NCBI GenBank assembly: GCA_963726975.1
Contig: CAVSEK010000001.1
Coordinates: 310,001 to 374,000, forward strand
DNA length: 64,000 bases
Direction: 5' to 3'
Source: CAVSEK01 sp963726975
GTDB taxonomy: Bacteria; Actinomycetota; Actinomycetes; Mycobacteriales; SCTD01
Under the pieces are notes generated by a model that had not been told where the DNA came from, did not search any database, and saw only the letters and a list, made by a program, of their open reading frames with translations. Shown here piece by piece: positions 35,085 through 42,493 of this stretch (positions are counted from its first letter, which is position 1; each line of letters starts with the position of its first letter). Both the position numbers and the translations under genes were made by a program.

Positions 35085-35731
35085 GCCCGCCACTCCGGGG
35101 TGCGCTCGGGCGAGGCGGCGGCGAGCGCGTCGCGGACCCCCTGCGCGTCGAGGTCGGGGCCGTAGACCGGGGTGCCCGGCTGCTGGCGCCACGAGTGCGC
35201 GAGCGGGCCGGCGTCCACCCCGTCGAAGCCGAGCTCGTCGACGAGCCGCAGCACCGCCGAGCGGGCCGCGTCGTCGTCCCCGGCGACCGGGAGCGCGCGG
35301 CGGCCGGCCGTGCCCGGCTCGGTCGGGCGGTCGAGCAGGTCCTGGGCGTAGATGCCGTTGAACGCCTTGACCACCGGCACGCCGAGCTGCTGCGACACCC
35401 AGACCGACTCGGGCGTGCCGTCCTCGATCTCGGCGATCCGCCCGTCGCGCTGCTGCGGGTAGTAGTTGCCGGTGTCGACGACGACCGGCACGCCGTCGAG
35501 CAGCCCCGCGGGCAGGTCGGGCACGTTCTTCTGCGGGATCGTCACGACGACGAGCTCCGCGCCCTGCGGCGCCTCCTCGACCGTCACCGGCGTGGCGCCG
35601 GTCTCCGCGGCCAGGTCCGCCAGCGTCTCCGGACCGCGCGAGTTGGCGACCTGCACTTCGTGGCCGAGGGCGGTGAGCCGCCGCGTCAGGTTGCCACCGA
35701 TGTTGCCCGCGCCGATGATGCCGATCTTCAC
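35081..35731 (-). CDS. NADPH-dependent F420 reductase-like / NAD(P)-binding oxidoreductase
   Basis: A 216-residue Rossmann protein, GTG 35731 with GAGGAGG 6 nt upstream. KIGIIGAGNIGGNLTRRLTALGHEVQVANSRGPETL is the dinucleotide-binding fold; the Ser-Arg after the second strand suggests NADPH. Further: VVVTIPQKNVPDLP, VVVDTGNYYPQQRDGRI, VVKAFNGIYAQDLL and LPVAGDDDAARSAVLRLVDELGFDGVDAGPLAHSW, as in the F420-dependent NADP reductase superfamily. Actinomycetes carry many such paralogues; whether F420 is used is unclear. Confidence 0.82.
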   Translation of the reverse strand: MKIGIIGAGNIGGNLTRRLTALGHEVQVANSRGPETLADLAAETGATPVTVEEAPQGAELVVVTIPQKNVPDLPAGLLDGVPVVVDTGNYYPQQRDGRIAEIEDGTPESVWVSQQLGVPVVKAFNGIYAQDLLDRPTEPGTAGRRALPVAGDDDAARSAVLRLVDELGFDGVDAGPLAHSWRQQPGTPVYGPDLDAQGVRDALAAASPERTPEWRA

Positions 35732-35830
35732 GTCTGCCTCCTCGAGGGACCGGGTGCCCCGCCGTTGCAACCCCTCCCCCGCTCGGCGCAGTCCCCGCAC
35801 GAGGTCAGGAACGCTTCAGGGCCGGCTGCT

Positions 35831-35836
35831 TACGGT
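35831..35836 (+). promoter_or_regulatory. -10 hexamer TACGGT, leaderless promoter
   Basis: TACGGT ends 7 nt before ATG 35844 of the COG4705-type gene; there is no Shine-Dalgarno. Confidence 0.5.
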
Positions 35837-35843
35837 GCGTGAC

Positions 35844-36623
35844 ATGACGACGGCCCTGACCCCGCCCGCCCCTGCTCCCGCGCGACCGCTGACCGCGAAG
35901 GTCCCCGAGATCACCGCGCTCTTCTGGCTCGTCAAGGTCCTCACCACCGGCATGGGCGAGGCCGCCTCCGACTGGCTCGGCGAGACGAGCCTCGTCGTCG
36001 GCGGTGTCGTCGGGGTCGGCGGCTTCGTCCTGGCGATGGGGCTGCAGCTGCGCTCCCGCAGCTACTCCGCGCCGGTCTACTGGTCCGCCGTCGCGATGGT
36101 CGCGGTGTTCGGGACCATCGTCGCGGACGTGCTGCACGTCGCGACCGGCCTGTCCTACGGCGTGACCACGGTCTTCTGCGGGCTCGTCGTCGCCGGGCTG
36201 TTCGCGATCTGGTACCGCACCGAGGGCACGCTGTCGATCCACAGCATCACCACCCGCCGCCGGGAGCTCTTCTACTGGGCCACCGTGCTGGCGACCTTCG
36301 CGCTCGGCACCGCCGCCGGCGACCTCACCGGGCTCACCCTGGGCTGGGGCTTCTTCCCGTCGGGCCTGCTGTTCCTCGCTGTCATCGCCGTGCCGTACGT
36401 CGCCTGGCGCCGGGGGGCGAGCGAGGTCGCGGCGTTCTGGGCGGCGTACGTCGTCACCCGTCCGCTGGGCGCGTCCTTCGCCGACTGGCTCGGCAAGCCG
36501 CACGACCGCGGCGCGGGCCTCGGCCTGGGAGACGGCCCGGTCACCCTCGTCGGCCTGGCCCTCATCGTCGCGCTCGTCGCCCGGCTCGCCGTGACCCGCT
36601 CGGACGTGCAGCAGCCGCACTAG
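35844..36623 (+). CDS. COG4705-type polytopic membrane protein
   Basis: A 259-residue membrane protein from ATG 35844. It has about seven to eight hydrophobic helices and two repeat-like blocks: KVLTTGMGEAASDWLGETSL in the first half and YVVTRPLGASFADWLGKPH in the second, plus LATFALGTAAGDLTGLTLG. These T-x-G-E-A/S-D-W-L motifs define a family of predicted membrane-anchored proteins with an internal duplication. The role is unknown; metal or ion transport has been suggested for relatives, which I cannot confirm. Confidence 0.75.
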   Translation: MTTALTPPAPAPARPLTAKVPEITALFWLVKVLTTGMGEAASDWLGETSLVVGGVVGVGGFVLAMGLQLRSRSYSAPVYWSAVAMVAVFGTIVADVLHVATGLSYGVTTVFCGLVVAGLFAIWYRTEGTLSIHSITTRRRELFYWATVLATFALGTAAGDLTGLTLGWGFFPSGLLFLAVIAVPYVAWRRGASEVAAFWAAYVVTRPLGASFADWLGKPHDRGAGLGLGDGPVTLVGLALIVALVARLAVTRSDVQQPH

Positions 36624-36626
36624 CCT
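36621..36626 (+). promoter_or_regulatory. -10 hexamer TAGCCT before the ABC ATPase gene
   Basis: TAGCCT overlaps the stop codon of the upstream membrane gene and ends 8 nt before GTG 36635. Confidence 0.45.
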
Positions 36627-36634
36627 GCGTCCGC

Positions 36635-37423
36635 GTGACGGTCCTCGACGCCCGCGGGGTGACGCTGGTCCGGGGCGACGCGGTGCTGCTGGCCGACGTC
36701 GACGTCCGCGTCGAGGCGGGCCAGCGGTGGGCGCTGCTCGGGGGCAACGGGGCCGGCAAGTCGACCCTGCTGTCCGTGCTCGGGGCGCGGCAGTTCCCCA
36801 CCCGCGGCACCGTGGAGGTGCTCGGCCGCCGGATGGGCCGCACCCCCGTGCAGGAGCTGTGGCCGCGGATCGGCCAGGTGCACAGCGGCCACGTGCCGGC
36901 CGGCCGGCCGACCGCCCGGCAGGTCGTGCTCACCGGCGCCAGCGGGACCGCCGCGCTGCCCCTGCACCGCGACCCCGGCAGCGCCTCCGCCCTGTCCCTC
37001 GGCGACCGCGTGGACGCGCTGCTCGAGCGCCTCGGCGTCGCGGCGCTCGCCGGCCACGCCTGGTCGACGCTGTCGGCCGGCGAGCGCGGCCGGGTGCTGC
37101 TGGCCCGGGCCCTCGTCAACGACCCGCCCCTGCTGCTGCTCGACGAGCCCGCCAGCGGCCTGGACCTGCCCGCCCGGGAGGCCCTCGTCGCGGCCCTGGA
37201 CGACCTCGCCGCGCTGGACCCGGCGCGGGCGTCGGTGCTGGTCACCCACCACCTCGAGGAGCTGCCCGCGAGCACCACGCACGCCCTGCTGCTGCGCGGC
37301 GGCCGGGTGCTCGCCGCCGGGACCGTCGGCGAGGTGCTCACCGGCCCGCTGCTGAGCGCCTGCTTCGGCCTGCCGCTGCGCGTCGCGCAGGAGCAGGGCC
37401 GCTGGTGGGCGCGCCGGGCGTGA
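36635..37423 (+). CDS. stand-alone ABC transporter ATP-binding protein
   Basis: A 262-residue ATPase from GTG 36635. Walker A LGGNGAGKSTLL, signature LSAGERGRVLLARAL, Walker B LLLLDEPASGLD and switch His in VLVTHHLEEL are all intact. It resembles the YlmA/ModF-like single ATPases, with ELPASTTHALLLRGGRVLAAG near the end. No permease or binding-protein gene is adjacent, so the partner is unknown. The next gene, lutA, starts 20 nt downstream and may be co-transcribed. Confidence 0.88.
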   Translation: MTVLDARGVTLVRGDAVLLADVDVRVEAGQRWALLGGNGAGKSTLLSVLGARQFPTRGTVEVLGRRMGRTPVQELWPRIGQVHSGHVPAGRPTARQVVLTGASGTAALPLHRDPGSASALSLGDRVDALLERLGVAALAGHAWSTLSAGERGRVLLARALVNDPPLLLLDEPASGLDLPAREALVAALDDLAALDPARASVLVTHHLEELPASTTHALLLRGGRVLAAGTVGEVLTGPLLSACFGLPLRVAQEQGRWWARRA

Positions 37424-37443
37424 CCCGGGGCACACTGGGCCGC

Positions 37444-38181
37444 GTGCGGATCGCGGTGATGTCCACCTGCCTGGCCGACACCCTCTTCCCGGAGGTCGTC
37501 CGGGCGACGGTGACGCTGCTCGAGCGGCTCGGCCACGACGTCGACCTGCCCGAGGGCCAGACCTGCTGCGGGCAGATGCACGTCAACACCGGCTACCAGC
37601 GCGAGGCCGCGCCGCTCGTCGAGCGCGCCGCCGAGGTCTTCGCGCCGTACGACGCGGTGGTCGCCCCGAGCGGCTCGTGCACCGGCTGCGTGCGCACCCA
37701 GCACGCGATGGTCGCCGAGCGGTACGGCCCGCCGGGCCTGGCCGAGCGCTCGCGGGAGCTGGCGGCCAAGACGTACGAGCTGTCCGAGCTGCTCGTGGAC
37801 GTGCTCGGCGTCGAGGACGTCGGCGCGAGCTACCCGCACCGCGTCACCTACCACCCGACCTGCCACAGCCTGCGGGTGCTGCGCGTCGGCGACAAGCCGC
37901 TGCGGCTGCTGCGGCAGGTGAAGGGCCTGGAGCTCGTCGAGCTGCCCGACGCCGAGCAGTGCTGCGGCTTCGGCGGCACCTTCGCGCTGAAGAACGCCGA
38001 CACCTCGACCGCGATGCTCGCCGACAAGATGCGCGCGGTGCTGACCACCCGCGCGGAGGTCTGCACCGCCGGCGACTCCTCCTGCCTCATGCACCTCGGC
38101 GGCGGCCTCGGCCGGCTGCGCACCGGCGTACGCACCGTGCACCTGGCCGAGGTGCTCGCCTCGACGGAGGACCCGGCATGA
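37444..38181 (+). CDS. lutA: L-lactate utilisation iron-sulfur protein LutA
   Basis: A 245-residue subunit of the LutABC complex, which oxidises L-lactate to pyruvate. GTG 37444. Two CCG-domain halves with QTCCGQMHVNTGYQ and EQCCGFGGTFALKN, plus APSGSCTGCVRTQH, HPTCHSL and DSSCLMHLGG. The stop overlaps the ATG of lutB (ATGA). CACACT lies 7 nt upstream of the start, weaker than the other leaderless hexamers, so transcription may come from the ATPase gene. Confidence 0.92.
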   Translation: MRIAVMSTCLADTLFPEVVRATVTLLERLGHDVDLPEGQTCCGQMHVNTGYQREAAPLVERAAEVFAPYDAVVAPSGSCTGCVRTQHAMVAERYGPPGLAERSRELAAKTYELSELLVDVLGVEDVGASYPHRVTYHPTCHSLRVLRVGDKPLRLLRQVKGLELVELPDAEQCCGFGGTFALKNADTSTAMLADKMRAVLTTRAEVCTAGDSSCLMHLGGGLGRLRTGVRTVHLAEVLASTEDPA

Positions 38182-39653
38182 CGACGACCGACCTCGGGAT
38201 GCCGGCGTACGCCCCGCGCGGCGTGGGGCACCTGCGCGAGCAGGACCCCTTCCCCGTCGCCGCCCGCCGGGCGCTGGCCGACCCGCAGCTGCGGCGCAAC
38301 ATCGGCAAGGCCACCGGCACGATCCGCGACAAGCGCCTGCGCGTCGTCGGCGAGGTGCCCGACTGGGAGCAGCTGCGCGACGCCGGCAAGGCCGTCAAGG
38401 CCGATGCCCTCGCCCGGCTGCCCGAGCTGCTCGAGCAGCTCGAGGCCGCGTTCACCGCCGCCGGCGGCTCGGTGCACTGGGCCCGCGACGCCCACGACGC
38501 GAACCGGATCGTCACCGAGCTGGTCCGGGCCACCGGCTCCGACGAGGTCGTCAAGGTCAAGTCGATGGCCACCCAGGAGATCGGCCTCAACGAGGCGCTC
38601 GAGGCCGCGGGCATCTCCGCCTGGGAGACCGACCTCGCCGAGCTCATCGTGCAGCTCGGGCACGACGCGCCGAGCCACATCCTCGTCCCGGCGATCCACC
38701 GCAACCGCGCGGAGATCCGCGAGATCTTCCTGCGCGAGATGGGGGCGGTCGGCCGCCCCGCCGACCCCGGCCTCACCGACGACCCGCCGCTGCTGGCCAA
38801 CGCCGCCCGGCTGCACCTGCGCGAGAAGTTCCTGTCGGCCCGGGTGGCGGTCAGCGGCGCCAACTTCGCGATCGCCGAGACCGGCACGCTCGGCGTCGTC
38901 GAGTCCGAGGGCAACGGCCGGATGTGCCTGACGCTGCCGCAGACGCTCATCACGGTCATGGGCATCGAGAAGGTGCTGCCGACCTGGCAGGACCTCGAGG
39001 TGTTCCTGCAGCTGCTCCCCCGCTCGAGCACCGGCGAGCGGATGAACCCCTACACCTCCACCTGGACCGGCGTCACCCCCGGGGACGGCCCGCAGGAGGT
39101 GCACCTGGTGCTGCTCGACAACGGCCGGACCGCCGCGCTCGCCGACGAGGTCGGTCGCGAGGCGCTGCAGTGCATCAAGTGCTCGGCCTGCATGAACGTC
39201 TGCCCGGTCTACGAGCGCACCGGCGGCCACGCGTACGGCTCGGTCTACCCCGGCCCGATCGGCGCCGTCCTCTCGCCGTTCCTCACCGGCGTCGAGGACA
39301 ACGCCTCCCTGCCGTACGCCTCGAGCCTGTGCGGGGCGTGCCTGGACGCCTGCCCGGTCAAGATCGACCTGCCGGCGATGCTCGTGGAGCTGCGGCACCG
39401 GCACGTCGAGGCCCAGCGCGACGCGCACGCGCTGCCGACGCCCGAGCGCGCCGCGATGGCGACGGCGTCGTACGTCATGGCCGACCCCCGCCGGTTCTCG
39501 GCCGCGCAGCGGGCTTCCCGGCTGGGCCGGCTGCTCGGCCGCCGCCGCGGGAGCATCGCCGCGCTGCCCTGGCCGCTGTCGGGCTGGACGTCGGCCCGCG
39601 ACGCGCCGCGCCCGCCCGAGCGCACGGCCCGCCAGTGGTGGGCGGGCCGGTGA
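38178..39653 (+). CDS. lutB: L-lactate utilisation iron-sulfur protein LutB
   Basis: A 491-residue protein from ATG 38178. The N-terminal LUD domain includes VKVKSMATQEIGLNEALEAAG, LAELIVQLG, PSHILVPAIHRNRAEIREIF and ANFAIAETGTLGVVESEGN. Two 4Fe-4S motifs follow: CIKCSACMNVCPVY and CGACLDACPVKIDLP. The C-terminal region RPPERTARQWW is typical. 4-nt overlaps on both sides with lutA and lutC. Confidence 0.93.
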   Translation: MTTTDLGMPAYAPRGVGHLREQDPFPVAARRALADPQLRRNIGKATGTIRDKRLRVVGEVPDWEQLRDAGKAVKADALARLPELLEQLEAAFTAAGGSVHWARDAHDANRIVTELVRATGSDEVVKVKSMATQEIGLNEALEAAGISAWETDLAELIVQLGHDAPSHILVPAIHRNRAEIREIFLREMGAVGRPADPGLTDDPPLLANAARLHLREKFLSARVAVSGANFAIAETGTLGVVESEGNGRMCLTLPQTLITVMGIEKVLPTWQDLEVFLQLLPRSSTGERMNPYTSTWTGVTPGDGPQEVHLVLLDNGRTAALADEVGREALQCIKCSACMNVCPVYERTGGHAYGSVYPGPIGAVLSPFLTGVEDNASLPYASSLCGACLDACPVKIDLPAMLVELRHRHVEAQRDAHALPTPERAAMATASYVMADPRRFSAAQRASRLGRLLGRRRGSIAALPWPLSGWTSARDAPRPPERTARQWWAGR

Positions 39654-40396
39654 GCGCGCGCGACGACGTGCTCTCGCGCGTGCGCCGAGCGGTCGCCGGG
39701 GCGGCCCCGGTGCCCGCGCCCGAGCGGCACTACCGGCGCACCGGCGAGCACCCGCCCGGCGCCCCCGCGCTGCTCGACCTGCTGGCCGACCGGCTCGTCG
39801 ACTACCGGGCCGAGGTGCGGCGCACCGCGGTGCGCGACCTGCCGGCCGCCGTGGCCGCCGCCGTCCGCGACGGGCTGGCGGGCCGCGAGATCGAGGGCCC
39901 CGCGCGCGTCGTCGTCCCGCCCGGGCTCGACCGCGGCTGGCTCGCCGGGGTCGACGCGGAGGTCGTCGTCGACGGCGGGCTCTCTGCGCTCGCGCTGGAC
40001 GCGCTGCACGCGGTCGTGACCGCGGCGACGGTCGCGGTCGCCGAGACCGGGACGATCGTGCTCGACGCCTCGCCCGACCAGGGCCGCCGCGCGCTGTCGC
40101 TGGTGCCCGACCTGCACGTGTGCGTCGTGCGCGCCGAGCAGGTCGTCGCGTCCGTGCCCGAGGGCGTCGCCCGGGTCGACCCCACCCGACCGCTGACCTG
40201 GGTGAGCGGGCCGAGCGCGACGAGCGACATCGAGCTGGTCCGCGTCGAGGGCGTGCACGGCCCGCGCCGGCTGCAGGTGGTGCTCGTCGAGGACGACCGG
40301 CCCGGCGGGGTGCAGGACGACGCGCCCCGGGGCAGGAGGGCGACGACGCAGGAGCAGCCCGACGCTCCGGCCCGAGAGCGAGGAGATCGCGCATGA
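39650..40396 (+). CDS. lutC: L-lactate utilisation protein LutC (LUD domain)
   Basis: A 248-residue protein from GTG 39650 (GTGA overlap with lutB). LUD-domain features: VVTAATVAVAETGTIVLDAS, LVPDLHVCVVRAEQVVASVP and TWVSGPSATSDIELVRVEGV, with VHGPRRLQVVLVED at the end of the core; a polar tail of ~30 residues follows and overlaps the next small gene. Completes the LutABC set. No lutR/GntR regulator or lactate permease is visible nearby. Confidence 0.93.
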   Translation: MSARDDVLSRVRRAVAGAAPVPAPERHYRRTGEHPPGAPALLDLLADRLVDYRAEVRRTAVRDLPAAVAAAVRDGLAGREIEGPARVVVPPGLDRGWLAGVDAEVVVDGGLSALALDALHAVVTAATVAVAETGTIVLDASPDQGRRALSLVPDLHVCVVRAEQVVASVPEGVARVDPTRPLTWVSGPSATSDIELVRVEGVHGPRRLQVVLVEDDRPGGVQDDAPRGRRATTQEQPDAPARERGDRA

Positions 40397-40572
40397 GCTC
40401 ACCCGGCACCAGCGAGGACGCTACGGGCGGCAGCACGTTCGACGCCCGCGACGGCGACGGCGACCCGGAGCGCGACCCGGCCGCCATCGGCGAGGCGAGC
40501 GTGACCGCGCCCGACGGCGACGGCGGGGCGACCCCGGGCGCGCCCGAGCGGCCCGAGCCCGGCACGGGCTGA
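40393..40572 (+). CDS. small acidic disordered protein, unknown
   Basis: A 59-residue product from ATG 40393, overlapping the lutC stop (ATGA), with AGGAG 7 nt upstream. Composition is almost wholly Gly, Asp, Glu, Pro, Ser, Thr and Ala (DARDGDGDPERDPAAIGE), with no hydrophobic core or Cys. The ribosome site and coupling favour real translation. Function unknown; it may be a disordered accessory peptide of the lut operon. Confidence 0.45.
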   Translation: MSSPGTSEDATGGSTFDARDGDGDPERDPAAIGEASVTAPDGDGGATPGAPERPEPGTG

Positions 40573-40608
40573 ACGCACGCCGGGCGGCGCAGCAGGCACC
40601 CTGGAGGG

Positions 40609-40628
40609 GCGGCGCCGTCCGGCGCCGC
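40609..40628 (+). promoter_or_regulatory. hairpin in the 5' region of the multi-cold-shock gene
   Basis: GCGGCGCC and GGCGCCGC are perfectly complementary around a GTCC loop, 28 nt before the start codon. It could be a leader structure affecting translation or an upstream terminator without a U-tract. Confidence 0.35.
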
Positions 40629-40656
40629 GCGGCACGAGAGCGGGAGCACGGCAGCG

Positions 40657-41634
40657 ATGACCGACGAGCGGCGCACCGGCACGGTGGCCTGGTACGACAC
40701 CGGCAAGGGCTTCGGCTTCCTCACGCCCGACGACGGCGACCTCGGCGGTGACGTGTTCGTGCACTTCCGGGCGCTCGCCGAGGGCCACCGCGGGCTCGTC
40801 GAGGGCGACCGGGTCTCCTTCGCCGTGCGCGAGGGCGACCGGGGCCTGCAGGCGGCCGAGGTCGAGGTCGACGAGAGCGCCCCGCGACAGGAGGTCGACG
40901 TCGCCGGGCCCAGCGCTCACGGGCGGCTGCTCGGCACCGTCTCCTGGTTCGACGCCGACAAGGGCTTCGGGTTCCTCACCCCCGACGACGGCTCCGCCGA
41001 CGTCTTCGTGCACTTCTCCGAGATCGCCACCGACGGCTTCCGCACCCTCGACCCCGACGAGCGCGTCGAGTTCGGGGTCAAGGACAGCGACCGCGGGCCG
41101 CAGGCCCAGGACGTCGTCGTGCTCCGCGCCGACGCCGGGTCGTACGGCGACCGCCGGGACGACAGGACCGGCGACGGGAGCGGCGCCTCGGCGCTCGGCG
41201 AGGGCGGCGACGTCCTGGTGTCGGGCACGCTCACCTGGCTCAACGCCGACAAGGGCTACGGCTTCATCACCCCCGACGACCTGTTCGTGCACGTCTCGCA
41301 GCTGCACGGGATGCTCGACGAGGGGGCCCGCGTGAGCTTCGTCGTGCGGCACGGTCCGCGCGGCGCGCAGGCCGAGCAGGTCGGCGCGGCCCCGTCCGCG
41401 GTCGCCCGGTCGGCGCCGCAGCGCACCGCGTCGGGGCGGGTCCGCGGCACCGTGAACTGGTTCGACACCACCAAGGGCTTCGGGTTCCTCACCCCGGCCG
41501 ACGGCAGCGCCGACGTGTTCGTGCACGCCTCGCAGGCCGGCGGCGCCCAGCTGCTCGAGGGCGACGAGGTGGAGTTCGGCGTGCGCCAGGGCGACCGCGG
41601 ACCGCAGGCCGAGGACGTGCGTCTGCTCGCCTGA
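40657..41634 (+). CDS. protein with four tandem cold-shock domains
   Basis: A 325-residue protein from ATG 40657, made of four cold-shock (OB-fold) domains at about residues 7-71, 91-157, 188-244 and 262-325. Each has the RNP1-type motif (KGFGFLT in domains 1, 2 and 4; KGYGFIT in 3) and an RNP2-type motif (DVFVHF, DVFVHF, LFVHV, DVFVHA). Domain 3 lacks the small loop before RNP2. Linkers are polar; the third (about 158-187) is Asp/Arg/Gly-rich. Typical bacterial Csp proteins are single domains of ~67 residues binding ssDNA/RNA, so four in one chain implies binding of a long strand or several strands. No neighbour explains a specific target. Confidence 0.9.
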   Translation: MTDERRTGTVAWYDTGKGFGFLTPDDGDLGGDVFVHFRALAEGHRGLVEGDRVSFAVREGDRGLQAAEVEVDESAPRQEVDVAGPSAHGRLLGTVSWFDADKGFGFLTPDDGSADVFVHFSEIATDGFRTLDPDERVEFGVKDSDRGPQAQDVVVLRADAGSYGDRRDDRTGDGSGASALGEGGDVLVSGTLTWLNADKGYGFITPDDLFVHVSQLHGMLDEGARVSFVVRHGPRGAQAEQVGAAPSAVARSAPQRTASGRVRGTVNWFDTTKGFGFLTPADGSADVFVHASQAGGAQLLEGDEVEFGVRQGDRGPQAEDVRLLA

Positions 41635-41653
41635 GCCGGGGCAGGACTGCCGC

Positions 41654-42493
41654 GTGGACGACGTCGACGCCATCGCGCTGCTGGCGCGTCAGGAGCTCCG
41701 GGACCGCCGGCCCGCCCTGCTCGCCGAGGTCTGCGCCTGGGCGGTCGGCCTGTCCGACCGGCCCCACCTGCAGCGCCGGGCAGGGCGCCTGAGCTCCACC
41801 GGCGAGACGCTGGGCCTGCGGGCCGAGGCCGGGCGGACGTCGGCGGCCGAGCTCGACGGGCGGGTCGACCTGGGCGACGCCGCGGCCGGGACCTTCGCCG
41901 ACGCCGTCGCCGCGCTCGCGCCCGACGGTCGGCCCTGGGCCGACCTGCTCGAGGAGCAGGTGCTCGTGCCCTTCGTCCTGCAGACCTGCGTGCTGGCCTG
42001 CCAGCGGGCCCGCCAGACGCTGCCCGACGTCTGGGAGGGGCTGCTCGACGAGCTCGGCGAGGACGGCAGCGACCTCGAGGAGGTCGTGCGCGGCGCCGAG
42101 TGGGAGGTGCCGCTGCGGGTGGAGGCCGAGCAGGCGGTGCTCGCCGCGCTCGGGCCCCAGCCGCTCGTCGAGGTGGAGGCCGAGGGGCTGCCGCTGTCGC
42201 TCGTGCGGGCCGCCGAGGCCGTCACCCGCGGCGCCGCGCCGACCACCGGGCCGGACGTGCGGCCGGACGACGAGGAGATCGCCGGCGCGCTGTTCCTCGC
42301 CGAGGCGGCGGTCGCCGAGGTCGACCTGACCGGGCCACCCCTGCAGGCCGCGGAAGCCGTCCTGGAGGTGCTGCTCGAGGAGGGCCTCATGCCTGAGGAG
42401 CTGCCCCGCGTCCTCCCGCACCTGCCGGTGCCGGTCGGGGTGCTCGAGGAGCTGGAGGGGGCCGTGGCGCAGCTGCTGGAGGAGCGCGGCTAG
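41654..42493 (+). CDS. conserved hypothetical protein, helical, acidic
   Basis: A 279-residue acidic protein from GTG 41654, starting 19 nt after the cold-shock gene. It is rich in Glu, Leu and Ala and predicted mostly helical (VDAIALLARQELRDRRPALLAEV; AEQAVLAALGPQPLVEVEAE). No Cys cluster, nucleotide loop, signal peptide or membrane span is visible. I do not recognise the family. The stop shares a CTAG with the convergent acyltransferase gene, supporting the end point. Co-transcription with the cold-shock gene is likely. Confidence 0.6.
   Translation: MDDVDAIALLARQELRDRRPALLAEVCAWAVGLSDRPHLQRRAGRLSSTGETLGLRAEAGRTSAAELDGRVDLGDAAAGTFADAVAALAPDGRPWADLLEEQVLVPFVLQTCVLACQRARQTLPDVWEGLLDELGEDGSDLEEVVRGAEWEVPLRVEAEQAVLAALGPQPLVEVEAEGLPLSLVRAAEAVTRGAAPTTGPDVRPDDEEIAGALFLAEAAVAEVDLTGPPLQAAEAVLEVLLEEGLMPEELPRVLPHLPVPVGVLEELEGAVAQLLEERG

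Noticed and set aside
37848..40724. 958-residue minus-strand frame over lutABC
   Set aside because: Antisense to lutABC, which has intact iron-sulfur motifs; no family features are seen.
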